DNA from: CAJCIT01 sp963771305
GTDB taxonomy: Bacteria > Acidobacteriota > Terriglobia > Bryobacterales > Bryobacteraceae
Length of the DNA: 64,000 nt
Reading direction: 5' to 3'
Assembly: GCA_963771305.1 (NCBI GenBank)
Contig: CAVYTS010000007.1
Coordinates: forward strand, 1-64,000
The first letter of the stretch is position 1, and every line of letters starts with the position of its first letter. The position numbers and the translations under genes are program-made. Below the pieces are notes generated by a model. That model saw only the letters and a list, made by a program, of their open reading frames with translations. It was not told the DNA's origin and did not search any database. Of the stretch, positions 18,036 through 27,167 are shown piece by piece.

Positions 18036-19781
18036 GTGCTGAATGTCTGGCGAAAACCACCGCTTACTCCGGTACCGATCGATGTGGAGCGGCCGCACTT
18101 TGGGGTGGCAGATCTAGCGGTTGGTCTCGGGACGCTGACCCTGCTCTACTTCGCGGCGCGCGTGGGCACACAATCATTCGTCGGGTTCCACCCACCGGAT
18201 GTTCTGCCGGTGGTCAGCCTCGACCCCGCCAATCTTCCAAACTACGCGGCCCGATCCACGCTGCGCATGTTCATTGCGCTGGGCCTTTCGACGATCTTCA
18301 CACTCATATACGGTTATGCAGCCGCCCGCAGCCGCCGAGCCGAAACTGTGCTTGTGCCGCTGTTGGACGTGCTTCAATCGGTACCGGTGCTCGGCTTCCT
18401 CTCCATCACCGTTACCGGTTTCATCGCCTTGTTCCCGGGCAGCCTGCTGGGCTTGGAAGCGGCTTCAATCTTTGCCATCTTCACGGGCCAAGCGTGGAAC
18501 ATGACGTTTTCCTTCTACCAGTCGCTGCGAACGGTGCCGCGCGAGTTGGAGGAGATGGCCACGCTGTATGGCCTGTCGCGCTGGGAGAAGTTCAGCCGCC
18601 TGGAAGTACCCTCCGCCATGATCGGCCTGGTTTGGAACGGCATGATGAGCTTTGGCGGAGGCTGGTTCTTCCTCGCCGCCAGCGAAGCCATCAGCGTCCT
18701 GAATCACAACTACACCCTGCCTGGATTGGGCTCCTACGTCGCTGCCGCTGTCGCGCAACAGAATCTCAAGGCGCTGGCCTGGGCGGTCCTGACGATGGTT
18801 ATTCTGATTATTGCCATTGACCAGTTTTTCTGGCGCCCGCTGGTGACGCTGGTCGACCGGTACAAGCTTGAACTGAGCGCCGGCGAAGTGCGACGATTCT
18901 GGGTCAACGATCTGTGGCGCTCAGCCAACCTGCCCTATTACGCTTCCCGCCTGTTCTCGCCGGCCGGGCGAGCCGTCGATCGAGCGTTCAGCCGCTTGAC
19001 GGAGGTTCGCGCTACGGCGACTCGCGCGACCGCGAATCCCAGATCGGATCGAATCTATCACGTGGTGGTCATACTGATTACGGCGGGTCTCATCACCGCG
19101 GCGATCCGTTTCGTCCTGGAAGGCGCGGGGATTGCAGAGTTCGCGACTGCTGCCTACCTGGGCCTCCTCACCGCCCTTCGCGTGCTGGCCCTGATCATCT
19201 TGAGCACGCTGATCTGGACGCCGATTGGCGTTGCCATTGGTTTCAACCCGCACCTGTCGCGCATCTCGCAACCCATCGTGCAAGTGCTCGCGTCGTTCCC
19301 GGCTAACTTCGTATTTCCGTTTGCGACGCTTGCGTTTATCAAACTGAACGTTCCTATCAATTGGGGCAGCATGCTGCTGATGGCGCTGGGCTCGCAGTGG
19401 TATATCCTCTTCAACGTGATCGGCGGCGCACAGGGGGTGCCCAACGATCTGCGGGAGATGGCGCGCAACCTCGGCCTGAAGAGCTGGCGATTGTGGCGCT
19501 ACGTAATCGGACCGGGCATCTTCAGTTCATGGGTAACCGGCGCCATTACGGCTTCCGGCGGGGCGTGGAACGCCAGTATCGTCTCGGAACTCGTCTCGTG
19601 GGGAAACACGACGCTGCGGGCCAAGGGTCTGGGGGAGTATATTGCCGAAGCAACCAGCAAGGGAGACTGGCCACGCATCGTGGTCGGCGTGGGTCTGATG
19701 AGCGTGTTTGTGGTGGGCATCAACCGGCTTCTCTGGCGCCGGCTGTATGGGCTCGCTGAAACGAAGTTCCGACTCGGTTAG
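18036..19781 (+). CDS. Fused double-domain ABC transporter permease (NitT/TauT-like)
   Basis: A 581-aa inner-membrane protein made of two BPD_transp_1 permease halves in one chain. The first half has its coupling motif around RELEEMATLYGLSRWEKF, the second around NDLREMARNLGLKSWRLW, about 300 residues apart. In each half the EAA-type loop is followed by a glycine-rich segment (MMSFGGGWFF; ITASGGAWNAS). Fused permeases of this architecture occur in the nitrate/sulfonate/taurine superfamily. The start is GTG 18036, 87 bases from divergent coaA. The ATPase follows after 22 bases. No substrate-binding protein is nearby, so the cargo is unknown. Confidence 0.85.
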   Translation: MLNVWRKPPLTPVPIDVERPHFGVADLAVGLGTLTLLYFAARVGTQSFVGFHPPDVLPVVSLDPANLPNYAARSTLRMFIALGLSTIFTLIYGYAAARSRRAETVLVPLLDVLQSVPVLGFLSITVTGFIALFPGSLLGLEAASIFAIFTGQAWNMTFSFYQSLRTVPRELEEMATLYGLSRWEKFSRLEVPSAMIGLVWNGMMSFGGGWFFLAASEAISVLNHNYTLPGLGSYVAAAVAQQNLKALAWAVLTMVILIIAIDQFFWRPLVTLVDRYKLELSAGEVRRFWVNDLWRSANLPYYASRLFSPAGRAVDRAFSRLTEVRATATRATANPRSDRIYHVVVILITAGLITAAIRFVLEGAGIAEFATAAYLGLLTALRVLALIILSTLIWTPIGVAIGFNPHLSRISQPIVQVLASFPANFVFPFATLAFIKLNVPINWGSMLLMALGSQWYILFNVIGGAQGVPNDLREMARNLGLKSWRLWRYVIGPGIFSSWVTGAITASGGAWNASIVSELVSWGNTTLRAKGLGEYIAEATSKGDWPRIVVGVGLMSVFVVGINRLLWRRLYGLAETKFRLG

Positions 19782-19803
19782 CGACCGGACACGGGTGAAT
19801 CGA

Positions 19804-21150
19804 ATGGCAGCCACCGTACATAATCAATCAAGTTCGTCCTCCGAAGTCATCCTGCGCGCCGAAAACATTGCGAAGACGTTCGCTGTGCCGGATGGCGAGC
19901 TCACGGTGCTGGAAGATGTGAGTCTGGACATTCCGGCCGGGCAAGTGGTGGCGCTATTGGGCCGAAGCGGCTCCGGCAAAAGTACGCTGCTGCGCATCAT
20001 GGCGGGATTGATTCCGGCCAGCCGTGGCAGAGTGATGATGCACGGCCAGGAACTCACGGGAGCCAATCCGGGCGTTGCGATGGTCTTTCAAAGTTTCGCG
20101 CTGCTGCCCTGGCTCACGGTGCAAGAGAATGCGGAGCTGGGTTTGTACGCGCGGGGCGTGCCAAAGCGGGATTGTGCAGAGGCCGCGACAAACGCGCTCA
20201 ACATGGTCGGCCTGGATGGTTTTGAAACCGCCTATCCGCGCGAGCTCTCGGGCGGCATGCGGCAGCGGGTCGGTTTCGCGCGGGCGTTCGTGATGAAGCC
20301 GGATGTGCTGATGATGGACGAACCGTTCAGCGCGCTGGACGTTCTGACAGCGGAGAACCTCCGCGGTGAGATCAGCGATCTTTGGGAAGCAGGCCGTTTC
20401 CCGGCCAAGAGCATCCTGATCGTCACCCACAACATCGAGGAAGCCGTCCTGCTGGCGGATCGTATCGTCGTGCTGGGAACCAATCCCGGCCGAGTGCGGG
20501 GCGAAGTTACGGTGGGTATTCCGCGTCCACGCCACAACAAGGATCCGCGCTTCGCATCAATCGTCGATTACATCTACACAGTGATGACCAATCCGAAAGC
20601 CGCAGTCGGCAATCTGCCCGCGCCACAGGTGGATCCCCAGGCGGCGCGCTTCCCCATGCTGCCTCACGCCCGGGTAGGAGGGATGAGCGGCCTACTGGAG
20701 CTGGTCAACGACCACGGCGGACGGGCTGACCTGCCTGAGCTGGCTCAGACTTTGCGGCTGGAAGTGGATGACCTACTGCCGACAGTGGATGCAGCCCAGT
20801 TGCTGGGCTTTGCGGACGTAGTGGATGGCGACGTCATAATCACGCCGGTTGGCCTCGAGTTTGCTACCGCGGACGTCCAGCGCAGTAAGGATCTGTTCCG
20901 CGAGCAGTTCCTGAAGAATGTGCCGTTTGTCTCCACAGTTGTAGAAATACTTCGCAAGAAGAAGAACGGGAAAGTCGGCAAGGAGTTCTTCATCGATATC
21001 CTGGATGAGCATTTCAGCAACGTCGAGGCGGAGAACCAGTTTGAGACATTGCTGACATGGGGGCGGTATGCGCAGCTGTTCGACTACGACTCGAATGACG
21101 AGAATCTGGTGCGGGTTGACGACGAAGAAACGGTTGAGAAAGAGGGCTGA
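19804..21150 (+). CDS. ABC transporter ATPase with C-terminal AAA-associated domain
   Basis: A 448-aa ATPase that should power the double permease upstream. Walker A is ALLGRSGSGKST, the signature ELSGGMRQRVGFAR, Walker B VLMMDEPFSALD, and the H loop VTHNIEE. After about residue 270 comes an extra region of roughly 150 residues (PELAQTLRLEVDDLLPTVDAAQ, RSKDLFREQFL) matching the winged-helix AAA-associated C-terminal domain (PF09821 type) found on some NitT/TauT ATPases and thought to be regulatory. ATG 19804 is preferred; the frame is open to 19708 inside the permease gene. Confidence 0.9.
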   Translation: MAATVHNQSSSSSEVILRAENIAKTFAVPDGELTVLEDVSLDIPAGQVVALLGRSGSGKSTLLRIMAGLIPASRGRVMMHGQELTGANPGVAMVFQSFALLPWLTVQENAELGLYARGVPKRDCAEAATNALNMVGLDGFETAYPRELSGGMRQRVGFARAFVMKPDVLMMDEPFSALDVLTAENLRGEISDLWEAGRFPAKSILIVTHNIEEAVLLADRIVVLGTNPGRVRGEVTVGIPRPRHNKDPRFASIVDYIYTVMTNPKAAVGNLPAPQVDPQAARFPMLPHARVGGMSGLLELVNDHGGRADLPELAQTLRLEVDDLLPTVDAAQLLGFADVVDGDVIITPVGLEFATADVQRSKDLFREQFLKNVPFVSTVVEILRKKKNGKVGKEFFIDILDEHFSNVEAENQFETLLTWGRYAQLFDYDSNDENLVRVDDEETVEKEG

Positions 21151-21155
21151 GTTCA

Positions 21156-21978
21156 TCAGGATGCTGAAGCGAGCTTTCTCCAAGATGGAGCCTGTGTCAG
21201 TGTGCCCATCATGGGCAGAGTCTTGTTGGATGAAAGGAGCCAACCGGGGCCGATGACGGAAGTCGCGCTGCGGAGATCTTCCATTCCGGGCGGCAGCACG
21301 AAAGGGGAGATGCTTGGTGCGGGGCTTTCCCCGATCTCGAATTGCGGGGGCGGTGGAGTGGCGATCCAAATGGCTGGCCAGCCGCAGGTAAGATACTCGC
21401 GCGGGGTTCAGCCCCATCAAACTGGCAGCAAACGGTATCCACTCCGACCGGGCTCCGGCCCGCGACTACGACGCCTGCCGGCTTGGCTGTTCCGAGAATG
21501 GGGCCGTTCCCTTCCATCGCGACGATGCCATCGACGATCGCAAACTGGTTGGGAACAACCGACTGCAGGTCGACGATGTATTCCGGAATACCTGCCCAAT
21601 GGAGCACATTTTTCGGCCACCCGTAGACGTTGCCGGGCACGATGCCAAACAGGTTTTTCATGGAGAGAGTGGCGCCTACCCAATGGTGGGTTTTCATTTT
21701 GGCGAGCGAGATCAACAGATCGCAGCCGAGGATGGTTTTGGGCAGGTAGATGCTTACGAGCTTGGATTGCGGCCTGCGATAACGGTTTGATGGACCTCGT
21801 CGAGATTGAGGTCGACGAAGCTGCGTTCGAACTGAGGCATCAGGTCGAAGTAACCGGCCGCGTCGGCGAGGTCGAGCGTAGCACGGCGATGGCCCGGGCC
21901 TTCGGCGATGATCACACGCGACGCGCCACGGGCCAAGGCTTCGTCAAAGACTGCTTTCACAAGCTCTTCGACCAAGCT
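21156..21978 (-). pseudogene. DUF362 iron-sulfur-type protein, N-terminus deleted and frameshifted
   Basis: Three frames carry one protein. From 21978: SLVEELVKAVFDEALARGA, VIIAEGPGHRRATLDLADA and SFVDLNLDEVHQTVIAG. After a shift near 21755: KLVSIYLPKTILGCDLLIS, KMKTHHWVGATLSMKNLFG and VDGIVAMEGNGPILGT. After another near 21415: MGLNPARVSYLRLASHL, and a less certain tail to a stop at 21156. DUF362 proteins are about 300-400 aa, so the first 100 or more residues are missing, cut off exactly where a TadG-like gene on the other strand begins. Convergent with the ABC ATPase. Confidence 0.75.
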
Positions 21979-22174
21979 TGAGGGAATCCTCTATCTTCCC
22001 ACCACCGGCGTGATCATCACCGGAAACACGACCAGCAACGGCAAGTACCTGGGGTTGGTGGCGGATAACATCACTATCAATGGCGGCGCTTCGTTGAATG
22101 TTCCGACGCCCGACTACTCCCTGCTTACCGGCGGTTCGCCGTTTCAGGGCGGAACAGTGGGATTGGTGGAGTGA
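21976..22174 (+). pseudogene. C-terminal fragment of a TadG-like pilus-assembly protein
   Basis: The frame reads EGILYLPTTGVIITGNTT, YLGLVADNITINGGASLN and DYSLLTGG, the ending typical of Flp/Tad-locus TadG-like proteins. Nothing of the roughly 300-residue N-terminal part is present; upstream is the truncated DUF362 gene in the opposite direction. Its stop TGA (22172-22174) overlaps the start of the next, TadE-like frame, as expected of a tad operon. Confidence 0.6.
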
Positions 22175-22708
22175 TGCTCTCAGAAAATGAACGGATCGGC
22201 GACTCGAAACGCCACCCGCAAGAGGCCGCGGCCGGCGAATTCACCGATCGATCCCGTCCAGCGGTTCGCGGATTGTTGGGCCCAGCTCCCGGCGTGTGCC
22301 ATCAGGAGGAATCACAACGGGGCAGCATGCTGGTCGAGTGTGCGTTGCTGATGCCCGTTTTGTTGATCTTCATGTTCGGAATGGTCGATTATTCGCGTGT
22401 TTTTCTAACAGCGATCTCGGTCGCGAGCGGTTGTCTACTCGGCCCGGGCAGGCGCGCGTTATGCGGCGGTTCATGGATCGTCCAGCCCCTCGCCGTGCTC
22501 CGCGGCAACGCTTCAAACCCAGGTGCTCAACCAACTGCCAGGCGTTCCCGCCTCTGCGGTGACTGTCACTACAACATGGTCGCCAGACAACAAGCCCGGG
22601 AGTACGGTCACAGTAACGGTCTCAGCGAACTTCAGCGCGATGGCAAGCCTGGTCATGAAACACGGGGTCACCCTGTCAAGTTCTTCGCAGTTGGCGATCC
22701 TGCAATAG
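22171..22708 (+). pseudogene. TadE-like minor pseudopilin, frameshifted
   Basis: The N-terminal frame has the TadE signature helix (GSMLVECALLMPVLLIFMFG, then MVDYSRVFLTAISVAS). The homologous sequence continues in another frame as AVVYSARAGARYAAVHGSSS and LNQLPGVPASAVTVTTTW, ending LSSSSQLAILQ at 22708. One base change near 22425-22432 separates them. TadE-type proteins are inner-membrane pseudopilins of Flp pilus systems. The functional start is uncertain: GTG 22171 overlaps the TadG-like stop, while ATG 22327 begins the conserved helix. Confidence 0.7.
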
Positions 22709-22810
22709 TCCCGCCCCAAAGGGCCCAACCGCGTCGCGAGCCGCGCCGGAAGATCCTTCGTGCATTTTGCTGTAGCCTGGAGTAACTGCCTCTTTGGTGG
22801 CCTTCGGATC

Positions 22811-25483
22811 GTGATTGGCGAAACAGTCTCACACTACCGCATCATCGAAAAACTCGGCGAGGGTGGCATGGGCGTGGTCTACCGCGCCGAAGACCTCAAG
22901 CTCAACCGCGACGTCGCGCTTAAGTTCCTTGCCGAAGATCTGACCCTCGACCGCGTCGCCGTGGGGCGCTTCGAGCGGGAAGCCCGCGCAGCCGCAGCCA
23001 TCAATCATCCCAACATCTGCACCGTTTACGAAGTCGATGAGAAGGATGGCATCCCCTTTCTGGCGATGGAGCTGCTCGAAGGCAGCACCCTGAAGCATCA
23101 CATCGGCGTAAAACCGGTCCCGATCGAGTCGCTGCTGAATTGGGGCATTCAGATCACGGACGCACTGGATGCGGCGCACGCGCGCGGCATCGTTCACCGC
23201 GACATCAAGCCCGCGAATCTCTTCATCACGCAAAGGCAACAGCCCAAAATCCTCGACTTCGGCTTGGCCAAGCTGGTCGCATCCAAATCGCGCACGGGAT
23301 CCTCATATACAGGCAGAAGGCAGACCGTCATCGCCGACCTGAGCGCCTCGGGATCGGCCACGGGAACTCCCGGCTACATGTCACCGGAACAGGCCCGCGG
23401 TGACGAACTCGATGCCCGCACTGATCTCTTCGCCCTGGGCATTGTGCTCTACGAAATGGCAACTGGCGAAATGCCGTTTCATGGCAAGACCCAAGGCGCG
23501 GTGATGGCCGCCATTCTGCACGATGTCCCCGCACCACCGACGCAATTGAATCCGGACCTGCCCGAAGACCTGCAGCAGATTATCGGCAAGGCCCTTGAAA
23601 AGGATCCAGACGTCCGTTACCAGACCGCCTCCGACATGCGGGCTGACCTGAAGCGATTGCAGCGCGATCTCAATTCGGGCCGGTCGCAACCGGTCTTCTC
23701 CTCCAAGCCTGGATCGCGGAGCCGGTCCGTTCGCCGCAGAGTCGTCCGGTGGCCCTATATGGCCGGCGCAGCAGCCATTCTGATGGCAACCACCGCCGCG
23801 GTCCTCTGGCTAAGCCGACCATTGCCGCCTCCGCGCGTTGTGGCAACCCTGCAGATCACGCGTGACGGCTTGCCTAAGTGGTGGCCACTGCTCTCCGAAG
23901 GCTCGCGGGTGATCTTCGCCTCCGGCGTCAATCATGACCAGGCGTACCAAGTCTCCATGAACGGCGGGGAAACGGTTGCGGTTCCCATCCGGACGAAGGC
24001 CGCCCTGATCGATCTTTCCCCCGATGGCACGGAACTGCTGCTGGGTCGCTCCATCGGCAGCGACACCGTCGGCAGCTTGGCTGAACTATGGGCCCAGCCT
24101 CTGCTGGGCGGCGTGCCGCGGCGCTTAGGCAGCTTGGTTGCTCAGAACGAGGCCGCAGCCTGGTCCCCTGATGGTCAACAATTGGTCTACGGCATTCGCG
24201 GTGAACTGCATATTGCACGCCGCGATGGCACCGAGCTCCGTAAGCTCGCCACTGCCCCTGACACGCCGGCATTCCTGCGCTGGTCACCCGACGGAAGCCA
24301 TGTGCGTTTCTCGGTCCCGGACAGCAAGAATCGACTCAAGTTCTCGCTCTGGGACGCTTCCGTCACGAGCGGCGAACTGCATCCGCTCCTCCCCGGCTGG
24401 GAACCTTCGTTCTCCGCCTGCTGCGGTACCTGGACTCACGATGGCCGTTACTTCGTTTTCGAGGCAGGCGCTATCGGATCGTCCAGCATCTGGGCTCTTG
24501 CTGAGCGAGCCGGCCTTCATCAAGCCTCCCGGGGACCGGTGCGCCTCACCACCGGCCCCATGGCTGCGTATGCCCCGGTTGTCAGCGCAGACGGCAAGCA
24601 CCTGTTTCTCGACGGCTCCCAGGATCGCCGCGAGTTTCTCCGCTACGACCTGGCATCAGGCAAACTGGCTCGCGAACTCAGCGGTGTCTCGGGTACCGAA
24701 CTCGAGTACTCACCGGACGGGAAATGGGTCACATACGTGTCCTTCCCTGACCGATCGCTTTGGAGGAGCGCAGTTGACGGAAGCCAGCGCCTCGAACTCA
24801 CCCCGCCGCAAATGCGCGCCTCGACGCCACATTGGTCCCCCGACGGGAAGCAGATTGCCTTCTTCGGCGGGCCGCCCAACACGCCCTCGCGGATTTATGT
24901 GGTGCCCTTCGACAGCGGGACTGTCCAGCAGGTCACCCATGGCGAAGCCGGAACAACCGGCGAGGCGTTCTTCTGCTGGTCGCCCGACGGCAGATCACTT
25001 CTGTTCGGTGGCTGGGGTCAAGCAAGCGAAGGCGCTGCCGATGAACAGCGGCCAGAGCCCCAGCTACACCAAGTCGACTTGAAAACGGGTAGGGTCTCAA
25101 CGGTCCCGGGCACCCAGGGCATGGTCTCTCCACATTGGTCACCCGATGGCCGTTTCATCGCAGGATTGGCCGGCCCCGAATCGAAGGTGGTGCTTTATGC
25201 GGTGGCCACGCGAAAACAAACCGAGGTTTCCGGACCTCACGGCGTTTGGCCCAACTGGTCCAGCGACGGTCGATCACTGTTCTTTCAGATTGCTGCGCCC
25301 GAGCGCGCCTGGTGGAGGTTCGACTTAGCCGCCCGAAAAACGGACCGCGTCACCACTTTGAACAAGATATCCGTGGCCGGCGACGCCTGGTTCGGACCCG
25401 GCCCGAACAATACGCTGGTTACCACCCAAAACAACGGCACCGACGAAATCTATGCACTCGACTTGGAAGTTCCAGATCGCTAG
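22811..25483 (+). CDS. Ser/Thr protein kinase with C-terminal TolB/WD40-like propeller
   Basis: A membrane-anchored sensor kinase of 890 aa. The PknB-type kinase domain covers about residues 8-275: GEGGMGVVYRAED, the VALKF lysine, catalytic IVHRDIKPANLF, ILDFGLAK and GYMSPEQARGDELDARTDL. One transmembrane helix follows at about 315-335 (YMAGAAAILMATTAAVLWL). The exported part is a beta-propeller with repeated W/LSPDG blades (LSPDGTELLLG, WSPDGQQLVYG, WSPDGSHVRFS, WSPDGKQIAFFG). GTG 22811 starts right before the kinase fold; the frame is open to 22760. Many such kinases occur in acidobacteria; substrates are unknown. Confidence 0.92.
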   Translation: MIGETVSHYRIIEKLGEGGMGVVYRAEDLKLNRDVALKFLAEDLTLDRVAVGRFEREARAAAAINHPNICTVYEVDEKDGIPFLAMELLEGSTLKHHIGVKPVPIESLLNWGIQITDALDAAHARGIVHRDIKPANLFITQRQQPKILDFGLAKLVASKSRTGSSYTGRRQTVIADLSASGSATGTPGYMSPEQARGDELDARTDLFALGIVLYEMATGEMPFHGKTQGAVMAAILHDVPAPPTQLNPDLPEDLQQIIGKALEKDPDVRYQTASDMRADLKRLQRDLNSGRSQPVFSSKPGSRSRSVRRRVVRWPYMAGAAAILMATTAAVLWLSRPLPPPRVVATLQITRDGLPKWWPLLSEGSRVIFASGVNHDQAYQVSMNGGETVAVPIRTKAALIDLSPDGTELLLGRSIGSDTVGSLAELWAQPLLGGVPRRLGSLVAQNEAAAWSPDGQQLVYGIRGELHIARRDGTELRKLATAPDTPAFLRWSPDGSHVRFSVPDSKNRLKFSLWDASVTSGELHPLLPGWEPSFSACCGTWTHDGRYFVFEAGAIGSSSIWALAERAGLHQASRGPVRLTTGPMAAYAPVVSADGKHLFLDGSQDRREFLRYDLASGKLARELSGVSGTELEYSPDGKWVTYVSFPDRSLWRSAVDGSQRLELTPPQMRASTPHWSPDGKQIAFFGGPPNTPSRIYVVPFDSGTVQQVTHGEAGTTGEAFFCWSPDGRSLLFGGWGQASEGAADEQRPEPQLHQVDLKTGRVSTVPGTQGMVSPHWSPDGRFIAGLAGPESKVVLYAVATRKQTEVSGPHGVWPNWSSDGRSLFFQIAAPERAWWRFDLAARKTDRVTTLNKISVAGDAWFGPGPNNTLVTTQNNGTDEIYALDLEVPDR

Positions 25484-25777
25484 TCGAGTTACTCAACTTC
25501 CGTCCTCGAATCCGTGTTCGTCAGTGTCTTTGTGAAAACTCCAGAACGGGACCGCGAGCGTCAGCGAGCGGACCCACGACAGAGCCGACCGGGACCGGCG
25601 GCCTCTGTCCCAAGGCGATCACGAAATCCACCGTTGTCAACCCAAGCTCAATCGCCGCGTGGACAGAGCGAGCCCGTCCCAAGATGCAGTAAAGTCGACT
25701 GGCACTCATCACTCTGTCGCGGCGTTTTCACACAGACTCGTCAGCAAGCGGATACACCGGGCTCACCCGTGTCCACA
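25484..25777. other. Intergenic region with a GACCGCGAGCG repeat scrap
   Basis: About 290 bases between convergent genes. The segment GACCGCGAGCGTCAGCGAGC (25549-25568) resembles dispersed acidobacterial repeats of the GCCGCGACCG...GGGAGCG type. A 63-aa minus-strand frame (25521-25712) has no recognisable domain. Confidence 0.35.
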
Positions 25778-26362
25778 TTAGAACTTCTTCACAGCTAGTG
25801 GCGGCCCGCCGACGCGCTTCCCGTGGAGGGCGACACTCACCTCAACGCGGTCGGCGATCTTGATGAAGGGGATGCCGCTATTCATCCCGAATTCCTTGCG
25901 GTCGAAGGCCATCGTCCCCTTGATCTCGCCTTCGCCGGTCCCAATCCCAGAAACCGTCAGAGTCAAGGTCTCCGGCTTGGAAACTCCTCGTATCGTAAAC
26001 ACGCCCGGTATGTCGAAGGTGTTGGCGCCGGTCTGCACAACCTTAGTCGATTTAAACGTAATGAGGGGATCATTCTGGACATCAAAGAAATCTTTGCTTC
26101 GCAGCTTGTCGTCCTTCATGCCGCTGCCGGTATTCACAGTGGCCGCCTGGATCTTGATATCCAGAACGCCCGTCGTAATGTCCGGAGAAGTAAATGTAAG
26201 CGTGGCGTCCCATTTGTCGAAGTTGCCCTGGATGGCAACAGACGCCTTCACGAAGAACTTCACCGTACTTTGTTCCGGTGTAATTACGAAAACCGGGGCC
26301 TGTGCCCGGCTTAGTGATGGGAGCAGCGCTGACGCAGTCAGCAAAAGAATTCCTAGTCTCAT
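25778..26362 (-). CDS. YceI-family periplasmic lipid-binding protein
   Basis: A 194-aa exported protein. The signal peptide is at residues 1-19 (GILLLTASALLPSLSRAQA). The mature part is a YceI lipocalin-like barrel: VFVITPEQSTVKFFVKAS, VNTGSGMKDDKLRSKDFF, PLITFKSTKV and GVFTIRGVSKPETLTL. Family members bind polyisoprenoids. Met 26362 is chosen because it begins the signal peptide; the frame is open to 26461. It ends convergently to the kinase gene. Confidence 0.88.
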   Translation of the reverse strand: MRLGILLLTASALLPSLSRAQAPVFVITPEQSTVKFFVKASVAIQGNFDKWDATLTFTSPDITTGVLDIKIQAATVNTGSGMKDDKLRSKDFFDVQNDPLITFKSTKVVQTGANTFDIPGVFTIRGVSKPETLTLTVSGIGTGEGEIKGTMAFDRKEFGMNSGIPFIKIADRVEVSVALHGKRVGGPPLAVKKF

Positions 26363-26530
26363 GCTCCGAGTCTGCGCCCGTTCTGGGCCCCTGTCACCTG
26401 TCGCCAGCGACAGTGGTGAGACCCATGTTGTCCCACCAAACGTGTCACTAAGAAGCAGCATCGATTCTCAAGCGGAAACCGGAACGCCGCGAATGCGCCG
26501 TGTTGCCCTTTTGAGTCCCAAGTTCAAAGT

Positions 26531-27067
26531 GTGAGAGCTTGGAAGCGAGCCAATCGAGTGAACGCGACAGAATCCGTCGTAGTGATCGTATCTTTTCTAT
26601 GCTCTGGACAGGCCTTCGCGCAATCGGTTGACAAGGATCCTGCCGTCGTCGTCGAGCTTGGAGCAGCTCCGGGTTGGAACCTCAAGAACGGCGCATGGAG
26701 CTTCGGCCCCACCGTCGCGGTTGAAGTGACGCCGATCGAGAATTGGTTGGAACTTGAGATGGGGGTTACGCCGGCTTTCAGCCGTCGCTCAACAGAATGG
26801 GACACGGATTTTCTATTCAAGAAGCCTTGGACGCTTTCCGGAAAAGTAGAGTTTATGTTCGGGGCCGGGCCGGTGTGGATTCATGCCAAACAAAACATCA
26901 TGACGACGAATTCGGTCGGCGGCGAGGTCGCTCTGGATTTTATGTTCTGGCCCTCCGCGAAGCATAGATTGGGCTGGTACCTTGAACCGGCCTATCAATA
27001 CGACTTTGGCCGAGGACATGCGCAGTCGATTGGCATAAGCGGTGGCCTACTGATCGCGATCCGATGA
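26531..27067 (+). CDS. Putative outer-membrane beta-barrel protein
   Basis: A 178-aa protein with an N-terminal signal (VVVIVSFLCSGQAFAQS). The remainder alternates hydrophobic and polar residues with frequent Trp/Tyr/Phe (WSFGPTVAVEVTPIENWLEL, FMFGAGPVWIHAK, GWYLEPAYQYDFG) and ends in an aromatic/hydrophobic beta strand, as in small outer-membrane barrels. The start is GTG, either 26531 or the in-frame 26558. It precedes PadR-ADOP module 1 by 100 bases but has its own reading direction and is separated from it by that module's promoter. Confidence 0.6.
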   Translation: MRAWKRANRVNATESVVVIVSFLCSGQAFAQSVDKDPAVVVELGAAPGWNLKNGAWSFGPTVAVEVTPIENWLELEMGVTPAFSRRSTEWDTDFLFKKPWTLSGKVEFMFGAGPVWIHAKQNIMTTNSVGGEVALDFMFWPSAKHRLGWYLEPAYQYDFGRGHAQSIGISGGLLIAIR

Positions 27068-27113
27068 GGCTTTTCTTTCAAGAAGTTCCGCCCTGAGCCC
27101 TCCAGCCGTCTTA

Positions 27114-27160
27114 TTGACAGTCTATAAGGGCTCGGCTATTCTCTTATAGAGCTTCTATAA
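27114..27160 (+). promoter_or_regulatory. padR-ADOP module 1 promoter and palindromic operator
   Basis: TTGACA (27114-27119) and TATTCT (27137-27142) are 17 bases apart. A perfect palindrome TTATAGA-GCT-TCTATAA (27144-27160) covers the expected transcription start and ends 7 bases before the padR ATG. A further half site TCTATAA lies at 27121-27127 between the two promoter boxes. This layout fits autorepression by the PadR protein. Confidence 0.65.
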
Positions 27161-27167
27161 CACTCCA

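Noticed and set aside
23140..25142. Several long antisense frames within the kinase gene
   Set aside because: Typical shadow frames of GC-rich coding DNA; the sense frame has clear kinase and propeller motifs.
25521..25712. 63-aa minus-strand frame in the kinase-YceI gap
   Set aside because: No domain or signal peptide; the region also contains repeat-like sequence.
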